NCBI RefSeq assembly: GCF_000516985.1
Contig: NW_006917094.1
Span: forward strand, 744,001 to 808,000
From: Pestalotiopsis fici W106-1
Lineage: Eukaryota > Ascomycota > Sordariomycetes > Amphisphaeriales > Sporocadaceae
Direction of reading: 5' to 3'
DNA: 64,000 bases
Each line of letters starts with the position of its first letter. Position 1 is the first letter of the stretch. Both the position numbers and the translations under genes were made by a program. Shown piece after piece: positions 54,750 to 64,000 of the stretch. Under the pieces are notes generated by a model. It saw nothing but the letters and a program-made list of their open reading frames with translations, ran no database searches and had not been told where the DNA came from.

Positions 54750-57462
54750 AGCACTCGACTACATGATGACATTGAGACGAAGATACGCTTCACTACTGCA
54801 TATAGCGGATCAAGGTACCAGAGAATCCGCCAAGCAAAATTGTGTCCAGCATTGGATTTCATCGACTTCAACGACTCGCAGATCCATCACTTAGGGTCCA
54901 TCCAGAGTGGGAGAGCGAGAATTCATGTTGCAGCGTCACACATCCGCTGATCGAGACGCCGTGTTTCGGCTCCCAACCTATGCAAGCGAATAGAATCGTG
55001 GGCCCAACAAAGCGGCACGACATGCTCTTTGCCAATATACACTGTGATTGGGAGTCCAACAAACTGTCCTTATTACCATTGCCTTGTGCTGCCGGATAGG
55101 TTCCGGGTCGTATATCTGTTATGCTTGCTCAATCCCTGGACACCGCTTGATTGTGTGCCATTCGCCAATTATTTTGAAGCAGTCATATATGCTGAAAACA
55201 CAGGGAAGTCTAGCACGGAGTGGTACACGGAGTAGAGCCTCCTCCCATGGGCTTGGGAAGCGACCGTTACACCTAATACGGCATTCCCGAAAGCCGCGCG
55301 GCGGCGGTAAGTAACAAGGGAGGCATGTCGCCTAACCAAATAAAGTTGCATGAGGTTCGTAGAAGAGCCAGGCTCTGGGATTCTTGGTCGATGTCATCCT
55401 TGATCAATGCTGGACAAACAGAAAAAAATTTCTCTTGACCGTCAATCACAGAAGGCCGTTGTCTCTCTCTGCTTGTTGCAAGCCTGTGAGTCACGGACCC
55501 GGTAAGCCCCGGCTAACCAGGATGGCACGGTGATGTGGATCGGGTCTAAACAGTTTACAGGGGTGTTGTAGCGCAACCAAAGGCCAGCGAGGTCCTTAAT
55601 TGGAACTTTTTTTCTTCTCTTTCTCTCTCTCTAAAGATAGAAGGGATAAGTTGACAGGGCTTACAAGCGATGAAGACTTTTCTCTTCTCTCCCTTTTTTC
55701 CTCCCTTTCGACCGCCGCTCATCATTAATGGCAAGCAGGGAAACCAACACTAAGAAAGGGGGACCCTTTCTTTTTTTGCCGCACTCAATTGTCTGTTTTT
55801 TGCTCTCTCTGAGATCTACTGGACACTCACCGCAACTAAAGGACACTGTGTCGGTAAGGTCTCTCTGCTGTGGCTCCTGTGGCTGCTGCTTGCTCCTGTT
55901 TGCTTGCTTGCGAGGACGCTAGGTTTCATGCAACGCGGTGTGCAAGAACAGGATTTCACACTTTTGAGTTAGTAGGGTCTTTTTTTTATTTTTCGTTGGT
56001 TTCTGTAAGCACGGTGTGGTAAAGTGGATGCCAAATGGCTTTTTTATTTTGAGATCGTGGTCTTGCATTGCAGCAAGCATCCACAATGCTGTGGTGTTTT
56101 TACCCTCTCTCTCATCCTCCGACCATGCTTAGTTGGGGTTCCTCTTCCGCCATGGCTACATTGTTGGGGTAGACTTTTCCTTGTGTCCCATGTCTAGTTG
56201 AAAAAGAATTGTGGCTCTTGTTCTTGTGACAAAAAAAAAAGAGGAGAGAGTATATGCCTCAAAACAAACCAAGTAAACAAATAAACAAACCAACCACAAA
56301 AAAATCAAGATCTTGCGGCATGCTCGGATCATGAAGAGGCTTCTTGGCATTGAAAGGATTTTGAGTTGTGGAGTTGTACACAGTATGATCGCAGACAGGA
56401 TCGTGCTTCACGGCAGAGAGACCAGGAGTGGATATTTTGTTGTTGTTGTTTTGCAGATGCGCAAAAATCTTGTTGACACAGACCAGGTGGATATCTCACG
56501 ATGTTGTTCTCATCGGCTAGGTGGATATTCTCCAAGCGGCTCTCGAGTCTCGCCCTCTACACAGTATCCATCAAGGTTTCTCATATTTTTGGAAGAGCTC
56601 GGTACATACCGCACTGAGATGATATTCTACAAATTGCACTGTTCATTCATTGAGATGTATTTACCAATCACTGAGCATTCTGTGAGATGTTTTTTTTTTA
56701 TGGGCTTGTAGTCCTCGTCTGTCCACTCAAAGTGAACAGGGGAGAAATTTTGCTATGAACGAAAGTCTAGAAGGGTAGTAGTACATTGAAAAATGATGAA
56801 AAAAAAAAGCCCAAATGTTTTCCGAGGTTTTTGCAATCTAGCCGGGTATCCTTGACTCTCCGAGCTCTGCCAGAGAGTCGCTGCCTGTTGTCATGAAACT
56901 AAAAGAAATAAAAGATCTTATAACAAAAAAACGCTGCTGCTGCTTCATGCCATTTTTCTCCCTTGCGTGAGTCCGCAACAAAAGAATATGAGGTATCGTC
57001 CAGGAAAAAAACAAACTCCAAGCTCAGAACATTCGTGAGAATGAATATTGTACAAGAGACGTCAACAAGGAGAAAAATAACCAAATGAAGCAGAGGGGGA
57101 ATCAACCAAAGATGAAAACAGAAATCAAAACAAGAAACTGAAAATGCCAACAGGAAAACCAAGGACCCAGGTAAAAGAAAAAATGTTGTAAGGAAAAAAA
57201 ACGCCCCGCGTTGCTGTCATGTGGTATCCCGAGTCATTATTTTTTTAGCCTCCAACCTTTGAACCCAAGTCCTCCAACAAAAGAGAAGCAAAGAAAACGA
57301 GACGCTGATCGTGAGGGGTATAAGAATGACCGTGCTACAGAAATGAAATGAAAAGCAGTATAAGTGCTAAAAACAGAGTGGTGTGCGTGGATGAGTGAGG
57401 TCGTTGCTTTGTGAACGAAGGGATGAGAGGTGAGAGATATTAAGAGACAAAAAATAAGTGGT
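54750..57462. other. intergenic region
   Basis: Spacer of 2.7 kb between the CSN12-like gene (+) and the BTB gene (-). Rich in pyrimidine tracts and A-runs; no reading frame with family character and no RNA gene recognised. The right part, near 57463, will include the BTB 3' UTR. Confidence 0.5.
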
Positions 57463-58505
57463 TTAGAACAAGTGTCGGTTGCTCCGAGGGGTGTTTTGGG
57501 AGCTGGAGATGTCGTCGACGTGGTTGCTCAAGGCCACGAAGAGATCAAAAAAGAGCTGAGTTCCACCGTTGAGCATCTCAAGCTGCATGGTTCCACTGCG
57601 CTTAAAGGTGCTGCGGCTGCGAATGATGAGAGCGAGGTAATGGGCACGGAGTTTCGAGTCGGTATCGGGTGTGTTTGCATAGGCGTAGCGGGCGGATGCC
57701 AAGATGGTGCTGCACTGGATACCAGATTCTATATAAGTGGAGTTTTGTGTTAGTACTGCATATACTTGACGTAGCGGTGTAGAGTATACTGCGTATGGGG
57801 AAATGCAGCAGGGACCCACGCATTGGGCACTTACGCAGACCTTGCTTCCTCAGAGCCACTTTCTTGAGCTCCTCCAAGCCAAACTTCTCAGCGGCACAGT
57901 AAATGACGGTATCTTTGAGGATATCGCCGTCGGTAGCGTGGTGGTAGATGGTCGCCTCGAGCGCATTGCGTCCCTCGTCGGGTTGTTCGATTTCCCACGA
58001 GTTTCTCTTCTTGTTGTGGATCAGGCGCGGGTAGTAGTCACCCTTGTACATGTACTCGAGGATTGAGCTAAAGATTTCCGGCTCCTCATCTGGGAGATAA
58101 ACTCTTCTGCTGCTGGAGGAAGCCGTGTCCATGAACATGGACGACAGAGTCTTTTGAAACCAAGGCGAGGCGTGCAGGATATCTTCGTGGGCAGCGAATA
58201 TGCGTTGCTCTTTTCCGACAATTAGAGTAATGATGGATGGTGAGAGGGAGCTGTTCAAAAGGCCAGGTTAGTATATCGTAATTGTTGATGATGATGATGA
58301 CATATAATAAAACCGGCTTGGACCCTTACCCGCTGGGAGATTGAACTGGGTTGATGGAAGATACTGTCGGGCGTCTGGGACGACTCTCGTGCCGGCTTTT
58401 CGATACTCCAGAACTGCTCTTGCTGAATGACGCACTTCTTCCCTTGCCAGTCTTGGATGAGATCTTGGTGAGCGGAGGCCCTTGATCGGTTCTTCGGCCG
58501 AACAT
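57463..58505 (-). CDS. BTB/POZ-domain protein
   Basis: Three exons: 58505-58330, 58250-57835 and 57728-57463. Introns of 79 nt (GTAAGG...AACAG) and 106 nt (GTAAGT...TATAG) give 285 residues. Residues 1-58 are basic and Ser-rich (MFGRRTDQGPPLTKISSKTG). A BTB/POZ fold follows: SIITLIVGKEQRIFAAHEDI, LHASPWFQKTLSSMFMDTAS, RRVYLPDEEPEIFSSILEYM and YKGDYYP. The C-terminal half is helical (DTVIYCAAEKFGLEELKKVA) and lacks MATH, kelch or zinc-finger partners. BTB domains mediate dimerisation and often adapt substrates to Cullin-3 ligases; short fungal BTB proteins like this have no assigned substrate. The frame upstream of the chosen Met (to 58607) is probably leader. Confidence 0.85.
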
Positions 58506-61500
58506 CTTGATGGTTGTGTGAGATGGTGGGGAGGTTGTTCGATTAACTAGGTGGATAGAAATCGGATTCGTATGCTGATGTATATCGATGGTGATGTTTC
58601 GATTCACGTTGATGGTTGGTGAGTTGTTGGAATGTAGGCTCGATGGGCTTGAAAACTTTCAAGACCAGATGATAAAAACAAATAACGGCGGACTCCTGAT
58701 GCAAAACTGAAGGATAATACAAAAGACTATGAGAAAATGAGATGAACTCGTCCTGCCTACCTGCGTTGTCTGTAATGCCAAAAAGGAATCGAGTGAAGTT
58801 TTGGATGGGATGAGGCTTCCTTAAGTACAGTTCAGTCACAGTCCCTCCCCGTTTGGAGGCACCCATGGTATAATGGATACCTGAGCAGGGTGTCCATTTT
58901 TTTTTCTTTCGGATAACTAGAGGTAAACTAAGCTAAGAAGCTAGGCAAAGCAACGTGCGAAGGAAGACCCATTCATGATAGTCGGCTCCGGGGAACGCGT
59001 GAAAACGGGGCCGTGTTCCACCCTCTTTACACGAGAATAATGCGAGTGCACGTGACATCCCGGTCGACATTTGGGGCTAGTCCGCCCAGCGCCTCCCGAC
59101 TTTTAGCGATACCGCCTGGCTCGCCTGGGACTTTCTAGCGGCGAGGACGCCCTGGAGGCAAGGAGAACAGCAGAGCTCAACACTTTTGTAGCGGGCTACA
59201 GCGTACCGCGGGAATGCCAAGACAGCCGTGACAGGGCCTCCTGGAATGGCCAGGGCAGGGATGGTCATGGTGCTTGGGCTGGAAGAGGTGTTAGACTCAT
59301 TGCTAACCACCAGGGATCGTCCGTTACACCTTCAGGATGCTAATCACAACTGAAGAGTCATTCATCCATGGGAAATGGTCCCCTAGCTTCAGGGGCTTGA
59401 TGGTCTTTTTTTTTTCTTGTCTGGGATTACCATGGTAGTAGTTCGCATGTGCCTAATCTTGTGGCGGGATCGCAAAGACAAAGGTTCGTGGAAAACTGAT
59501 AGGTAATTGCAGGCTGCGATGCAGAGCATTCCCGCCCGTCGGGCATCTGGCATTCTGGCGCTGCTAGCTAGCTAGCATCTGATATTTGCGGTGTATGACA
59601 TACGCGTTGCTGAATTCGCAATCGGTGAGGTAGCCGGGGTCACGATCAATATGACTGGACAGCTTCAACTGGAGCGCAACTGGAGTAGATGTCTGTCCCA
59701 GTCTAACGGTAGGCGCCGATGCACCTCCAAGTCTGCGGGCCCTCCAGTTGTGTTGTCACAAAACGGATCCTCTTGGTTGCGTTGTCAAGGACCAACCTCT
59801 TCCCAAACGCCTGGTTTTTTTTTTCCTCTCTTCTCCTCCCTTGATTTGGAAGGAAGGGGAAAAAAAAAAGCCCCTCCTTAGAACGGAGCCATGACCGAGA
59901 CAAGGAGCATTGGAGCAGATCGGTTATCAGAGTGAATGTGAAAAATTTTGCAGTTTGTTCTCTCCTGTTAATTTACCCTGTTAATTTGGGAGAACAATTT
60001 GAATCTCCCCCTGTTCACGATTGTCACAGTCGACCCGAGGCTTTGTTAGTAGAAACGTGGTGGGCCCTTGCCAAGACGTTATTTCGAAGGCTTCTCGAAG
60101 CCCATCAGGTAGGTAGCGCCAAGCCTGTCACTATCAGCTCTAGCAGCCGGATGTTCACAGAACCATCCGCGAGTGTGAACCAAAAGCACATGGAGTGAAC
60201 TACCACTTACAGGCTCTATCCCGAGTTGCACACAAGCACTGACCACAGTATGCAAGGATCGACACCATCCCGGCTCTAGTTGAAGCCTCCAACGTTAAAT
60301 TGTACGCACTGTGAAGCAGCAGCAGAAGGAAAAGAAGAACTTTTCTTTAATCAATATCTTCTAATTACGTTGCCGTATATACGGAATTCCGATTTGAGCT
60401 TACGACTCTGGGTTGTCGGGAATAGACAGCTACTAGATAGTTCAATCTCCCTTTCACTTACAAGACACACTTGCCTGCCGACTATTCCGCCTTGATTTCA
60501 AAAGGGTCATGAAATGCTTTTCTTCTTCCTTTTGCCTGTTACAACTTCAGTAGTCAAGAAATTAGAACAAGGAGAACAATCCTTTACTGACTCGCTTGTT
60601 TTATTACATCTGCAACTATTCTGAAAAATTTCTGAACATCAAATTTTAATATTTGCAAAATCATCTAAATTGTGCGACAGCAGGGGAGCCAATCCAAACA
60701 ATGCTTGAGGGTCGAGTTACCTCTAGCCCGTGAGCCCGTGCCAAATGAAGGGGTCCATCGCATTGGCGTCCCGAGTTCCAGGGCCCAAATGATCGGCGTT
60801 TTTCGAGACCAACGTCAAAAGAAAAGGAGTCCACTTGATGGAATCTGTCAAAATGTACGGTTTTGTCATAGTACTTCAACATTGACCCAGAAAAAAAAAA
60901 GAAAGGAAGAAAGCCCATCCACACCACCACGCAAATGCCATGCGGTCTGCCTGCCGCAACGTACATCTTTCAGCCCGAAGGCGGAGAGCGTCCCGTCGGT
61001 AAAACTTGCGGTGGCCAGGGTTGGACAAGGTGAAGAAGAAAAACCGGAGCCGGCACAGTTTTCCGGAACGGCGCTTATTTTTGACAAGTCGTTGAATTAT
61101 TTTCATATATGAAATGGATTGGCCAAAAAAAAAAAAGAATTGGCAGCTGGAATATGAGTTTTAAAAGTCGTCTTATTACACAGCAGTCGTTGATACGATA
61201 TACTATTGACTAAACCATATCCTGGCCCCACATACGTACTCTTGATTTAATGAGCTTTTCGTAAGGTAAACGTGTATTTTTATAGAAAGCATGAATATCT
61301 TATTATATGGAATATGAATTTGTATTGGGACCCAAATGCACATGGGACTTGGGCTGCTGGGATCATTGGTGCCAATTGACTCTGATGGCCACCCAGTTGA
61401 ATATGTCGGTGTATTACGTCTCCTGCCTCCACAGCCTCCCAAAACGCTGAAACACTGAAACACTGGGCCAGTCCACGAACCAATCGGTACACCTACTCGT

Positions 61501-61559
61501 CATGTGGGATTTGACGAGGTGGCCTAATGGGAAAATCTCAAAATTCCATCACCAGCTCT
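58506..61559. other. intergenic region
   Basis: Three kilobases with no supported gene, between the BTB promoter and the 3' end of the repeat-peptide gene. T- and A-runs and small ORFs only. A GCGCTGCTAGC stretch near 59560 echoes the MITE end but without flanking structure. Confidence 0.45.
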
Positions 61560-61844
61560 TTACTCCTGTCCCTTGTGCAGCTGGGGCACTCCGTGGGCGT
61601 CAATGGGCGCTGGCGGCTCGGCTCTCTTGCGGCGAGCATCTCTGTGCTTTTGGTCCTTTTCTCCCTCGGTGTGGAGCTGGGGTACGCCATGAGCATCGAT
61701 GGGGGCAGGAGGCGAGGCTCTCTTGGCTCGGGAATCTTGGTGATTGGTGTTTATTTCGATGAGTGTCCCATCACCCAGAGGCACCGTGGCGGCCATGGTG
61801 AAGCCGAGCGTCATGCTGGCAAATATAACTTTTGTGAAATGCAT
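61560..61844 (-). CDS. secreted Kex2-processed repeat peptide precursor (KEP/RiPP-like)
   Basis: Uninterrupted 94-residue precursor. MHFTKVIFASMTLGFTMA is a signal peptide, followed by a pro-region (ATVPLGDGTLIEINTNHQ). Two near-identical 16-residue units follow: ASPPAPIDAHGVPQLH at residues 43-58, preceded by DSRAKR, and AEPPAPIDAHGVPQLH at 75-90, preceded by DARRKR. Lys-Arg before each unit is a Kex2 cleavage site, so processing would release two peptides with A-x-PP starts; the last ends KGQE at the stop. There are no Cys, so it is not a disulfide-rich effector, and it does not resemble Sordariomycete alpha-pheromone cores (WCxxxGxxCW type). The plan matches fungal KEX2-processed repeat proteins, some of which are RiPP precursors; no DUF3328 or tailoring gene is visible beside it. 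The peptide's role is unknown. A shorter start at Met11 would truncate the signal peptide. Confidence 0.78.
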   Translation of the reverse strand: MHFTKVIFASMTLGFTMAATVPLGDGTLIEINTNHQDSRAKRASPPAPIDAHGVPQLHTEGEKDQKHRDARRKRAEPPAPIDAHGVPQLHKGQE

Positions 61845-61876
61845 GTTTCCGAGTATTCTTGAGTATACTTTTCTTT

Positions 61877-61886
61877 TATATATATT
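61877..61886 (-). promoter_or_regulatory. TATA box of the repeat-peptide gene
   Basis: On the minus strand TATATATAAA lies about 32 bp before the proposed start codon. It is a strong TATA match and implies a very short leader, as in tightly switched genes. Confidence 0.55.
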
Positions 61887-61889
61887 GTT

Positions 61890-63370
61890 TCCAGATAAGG
61901 TTGATGAATTAAGGTTTAGTTGGGAGATGGAACTTAATTGCATGTCAAGGGGCGTGGGCCACTCTTATGGCCATCATGTCAACGAGAAGCAGTGCAAGTG
62001 GCGTTGTCAGGTTCTAATGAAAAGTGTTGGAGTAAACTTCCTTTGAGCAATATTTCTTTTCTTTCTTTCCTTTTTCCTGTGACAATGCCATGGGCAGGTG
62101 TGCAAGTTGTTTTGTTCCGAAGAGGGAACAAAAGGGCCAGCCACGTGACGGGCTGTCTACATTCATTGTTGCCATTTTTGCTGAGGGACAATATTTACAC
62201 ATCAATCTGGCGAGGTTTACTCAAAGTAGTACTCTGATATGCTTTCACGATAAATTTATACCATGCTAGAGTTAGAAACACGGTGCTCCTTGAAGGAAAA
62301 AAGAAAAGTCTATGGTTACCTACAAAGTGAAAGTGGGCAAGGCGGGAGTCAGTGACTCGCAGGAGAAGCATAATCGAAACACTCTTGGAGGAGGTTGGCG
62401 TTGATGCCATAAATACTCTCGTACCTAAAATCAGGTATGTAGACAAAGGGTGTAGCTCTTTGGTGGCACTCGAGGCACAGAGATGGCTGCACTTGCACAA
62501 CTGTACCTGATCAATCTTGCTGTTGCTGTCATGACCATGCCATACCGTTAGTCGGCCGGAATCACAGTTGAACATCTACTGAATTCATGAAGATCATGAC
62601 ACCAGATATGAGCTCAGAAGAGGGAGGCAAGCACAATTCAAGTCAATTTCTGGATAGCAAAGCCACAGCAGAAGACGCAAAAACAACAATTAAAGATACT
62701 CAAGACTGGACAACTTCCGTGCCTAACTATGAAACATTCATGTCATGGCCATGTGACCTTATGATTCTGGATGTCCTGCAAGAATATTCCCGTGCAATGG
62801 GCCAATGGAACTGGCAGAGGGTGAATTTTCCATTCGGCAATCATCTTTGACCTGGCGTGTTTTGCCAGACACGTGTGACGCGGTGAACGCGTCAAGTGTG
62901 AAATCAGCATCAGGCTGCACCAGCTGCCTTTTGGATAATAATCAAACAAACGGACAGAGAATATCAAGAAGCTCTTTTCAGTGGGCGGCTGATTCCGTGC
63001 CCTCACACTGCTGCGTCCGCCAGCCACCTGCCCAAGCCGAAAATGCAAACGGAGACAACCTCAACTGCACAAATTTTCTCCCCCGCCATGGATAAATTCA
63101 CCTGAGCAACCCGAGCTCAGTACTCCCGTTTTCCCACAACCTGGGTGAATTCTTTAGCTTGTCCTGTCAGCTCGTGCCTTCCTGGTCGGCGACTTCAAAC
63201 ATCACAAACTTTCATCTCCAACTGCCCATCTTCGACAATTGCGTCACAACTTTCACCAGATCAAACGAGATCTTCCCTTTCCTGGAGGTTCTTGGACTAC
63301 TTTGAACGCGAAATCTTGTGCAATCGTCATCCGGCGCCGAACAAGAAAGCGCGACTATCAACCTCAACTG
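61890..63370. other. intergenic region between divergent genes
   Basis: Promoter region shared between the repeat-peptide gene (-) and the last gene (+). ORFs under 130 codons without family character. The right part (from about 63130) is CA/CT-rich and looks like the leader of the last gene. Confidence 0.45.
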
Positions 63371-63441
63371 GTATGCCACCATCTCTATCCCCTCCTCGGG
63401 TTACCGTGATCGCCATTGAGATGGGACTCTAACTGATCTAG
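63371..63441 (+). other. probable 5' UTR intron of the last gene
   Basis: GTATGC donor after CAACTG, CTAAC branch site near 63428-63432 and a TAG acceptor (63439-63441; the CAG ending at 63444 is an alternative) lie in leader-like sequence upstream of the next start codon. All three splice signals are correctly spaced for a 71-nt fungal intron. Confidence 0.55.
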
Positions 63442-63593
63442 CAGCAGTTTGAGCATTCTCACGCGCATCTTTATTGCAAAGCAAACTACACGCTCGAGGC
63501 TGGATAGCTGCGCTCCCTACCATCCTTGCCTGTTCCAATATTCACGCCGCGTTGATTGAGAGCTGCGACTGAAGCAGTCAACTCCAATGTATC

Positions 63594-64000
63594 ATGGCTA
63601 GCATCAAAGCTTCAGAAGGAGAGAGATCTCCTTGCCCAGACAGACTACCTGACACGCCTTCTTCCAACGATACACTTGCCAGATCCAAACGCAGCATCAC
63701 TCCTCGCGGACCTCTCTTTCCCAATCTCGACGAAGCTCATCGGAGGATTACTGCTCGCGCAGGACCCCACAATCCCTTCCAGAAGCCAACTGACGAAGGC
63801 TACTCGAGTCCCGACTCAGTTTCGCAGGAGCGACTGACTGATATCGCTGCCCCTGAATTTGACAATGTCGACACGCCTCTTCAAGCCCATGGACAGGCTC
63901 CAGAAATTGTCGTGCCTCAACCTCTGCGTCTCATGGCAGGCCGATCTTTGACCAAGTGGCAGAACACTTCAAAGCTGCCAAAGAACTCTGCTGCGAACAA
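63594..64000 (+). CDS. N-terminal part of an unidentified protein, runs off the edge
   Basis: An open frame of at least 135 codons begins at ATG 63594 (A at -3, G at +4) and continues without a stop to the end of the window. It starts MASIKASEGERSPCPDRLPD and is polar, Ser/Pro-rich and probably disordered, with SP and TP sites; the last visible part (EIVVPQPLRLMAGRSLTKWQ) begins to look folded. Codon use and a leader with a spliceable intron support a real gene. The family cannot be recognised from this N-terminus. Competing frames over 63556-63837 end in stops and have random composition. Confidence 0.68.
   Translation, partial: MASIKASEGERSPCPDRLPDTPSSNDTLARSKRSITPRGPLFPNLDEAHRRITARAGPHNPFQKPTDEGYSSPDSVSQERLTDIAAPEFDNVDTPLQAHGQAPEIVVPQPLRLMAGRSLTKWQNTSKLPKNSAAN

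Noticed and set aside
59555..59585. GCGCTGCTAGCTAGCTAGC, resembling the MITE terminal sequence
   Set aside because: Only about 11 bp match, with no inverted partner or target duplication; probably a simple GCTA repeat.
61560..61844. Interpretation of the repeat peptide gene as an alpha-pheromone precursor
   Set aside because: Sordariomycete alpha-type pheromones have Trp/Cys-containing cores of about 10-13 residues. These units have neither Trp nor Cys.

Overview
The window is nuclear DNA of a filamentous ascomycete, most likely a Sordariomycete and possibly Hypocreales. The lineage is my inference from overall similarity of the gene families. The supporting evidence is short spliceosomal introns (55-200 nt, GTNNGT donors, CTAAC/CTGAC branch sites, CAG/TAG acceptors), fungus-specific families (Zn2Cys6 activator, Ppc89/Cep57-type spindle pole protein, Tom37/Sam37, a DUF7514-type protein) and monocistronic genes on both strands separated by long intergenic regions. 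I saw no tRNA, rRNA, CRISPR array, autonomous transposon or bacterial feature.

Layout. 1-11.5 kb is gene-poor; the only coding candidate is a 38-codon proline-rich ORF at 6.4 kb behind a typical fungal 5' leader. 11.5-20.6 kb holds a Sam37/metaxin-like mitochondrial import protein (+), a sugar transporter (+) and an endonuclease/exonuclease/phosphatase-fold protein (-). 21.9-29.3 kb holds a four-exon secreted cysteine protein (-), a proline-rich SPRY protein (-) and a VCX1-type Ca2+/H+ exchanger (-). 32.2-37.2 kb holds a monocarboxylate-type MFS transporter (-) and a long coiled-coil spindle-pole-body protein (-). 38.7-46.8 kb holds a small Cys-rich protein candidate (+), a small secreted protein (+), a DUF7514-like/RE-rich protein (-), a DUF1772 membrane protein (-) and a GNAT acetyltransferase (-). 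47.6-50.7 kb holds a 427-bp hAT-like MITE in front of a Zn2Cys6 transcription factor (+). 51.2-54.7 kb holds ribosomal protein eL20 (-) divergent from a CSN12/Thp1-like PCI protein (+). 57.4-58.5 kb holds a BTB/POZ protein (-). 61.6 kb holds a small secreted precursor with two Kex2-flanked copies of one 16-residue peptide (-). 63.6 kb to the edge is the 5' end of an unidentified gene (+).

Most genes are unrelated housekeeping, transport and regulatory functions, and no metabolic cluster is visible. The most novel-looking item is the repeat-peptide precursor at 61560-61844: signal peptide, two KR-terminated processing sites, and two copies of A-(S/E)-PPAPIDAHGVPQLH that are almost identical in protein but differ at 10 synonymous codons. 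No UstYa/DUF3328-type maturation gene is visible beside it. The second clear discovery is the MITE, with perfect 8-bp target duplications, 86-bp inverted repeats and transition-biased divergence.

Exon structures were deduced by eye from frame continuity, splice consensus and family expectations. All splice coordinates are predictions.
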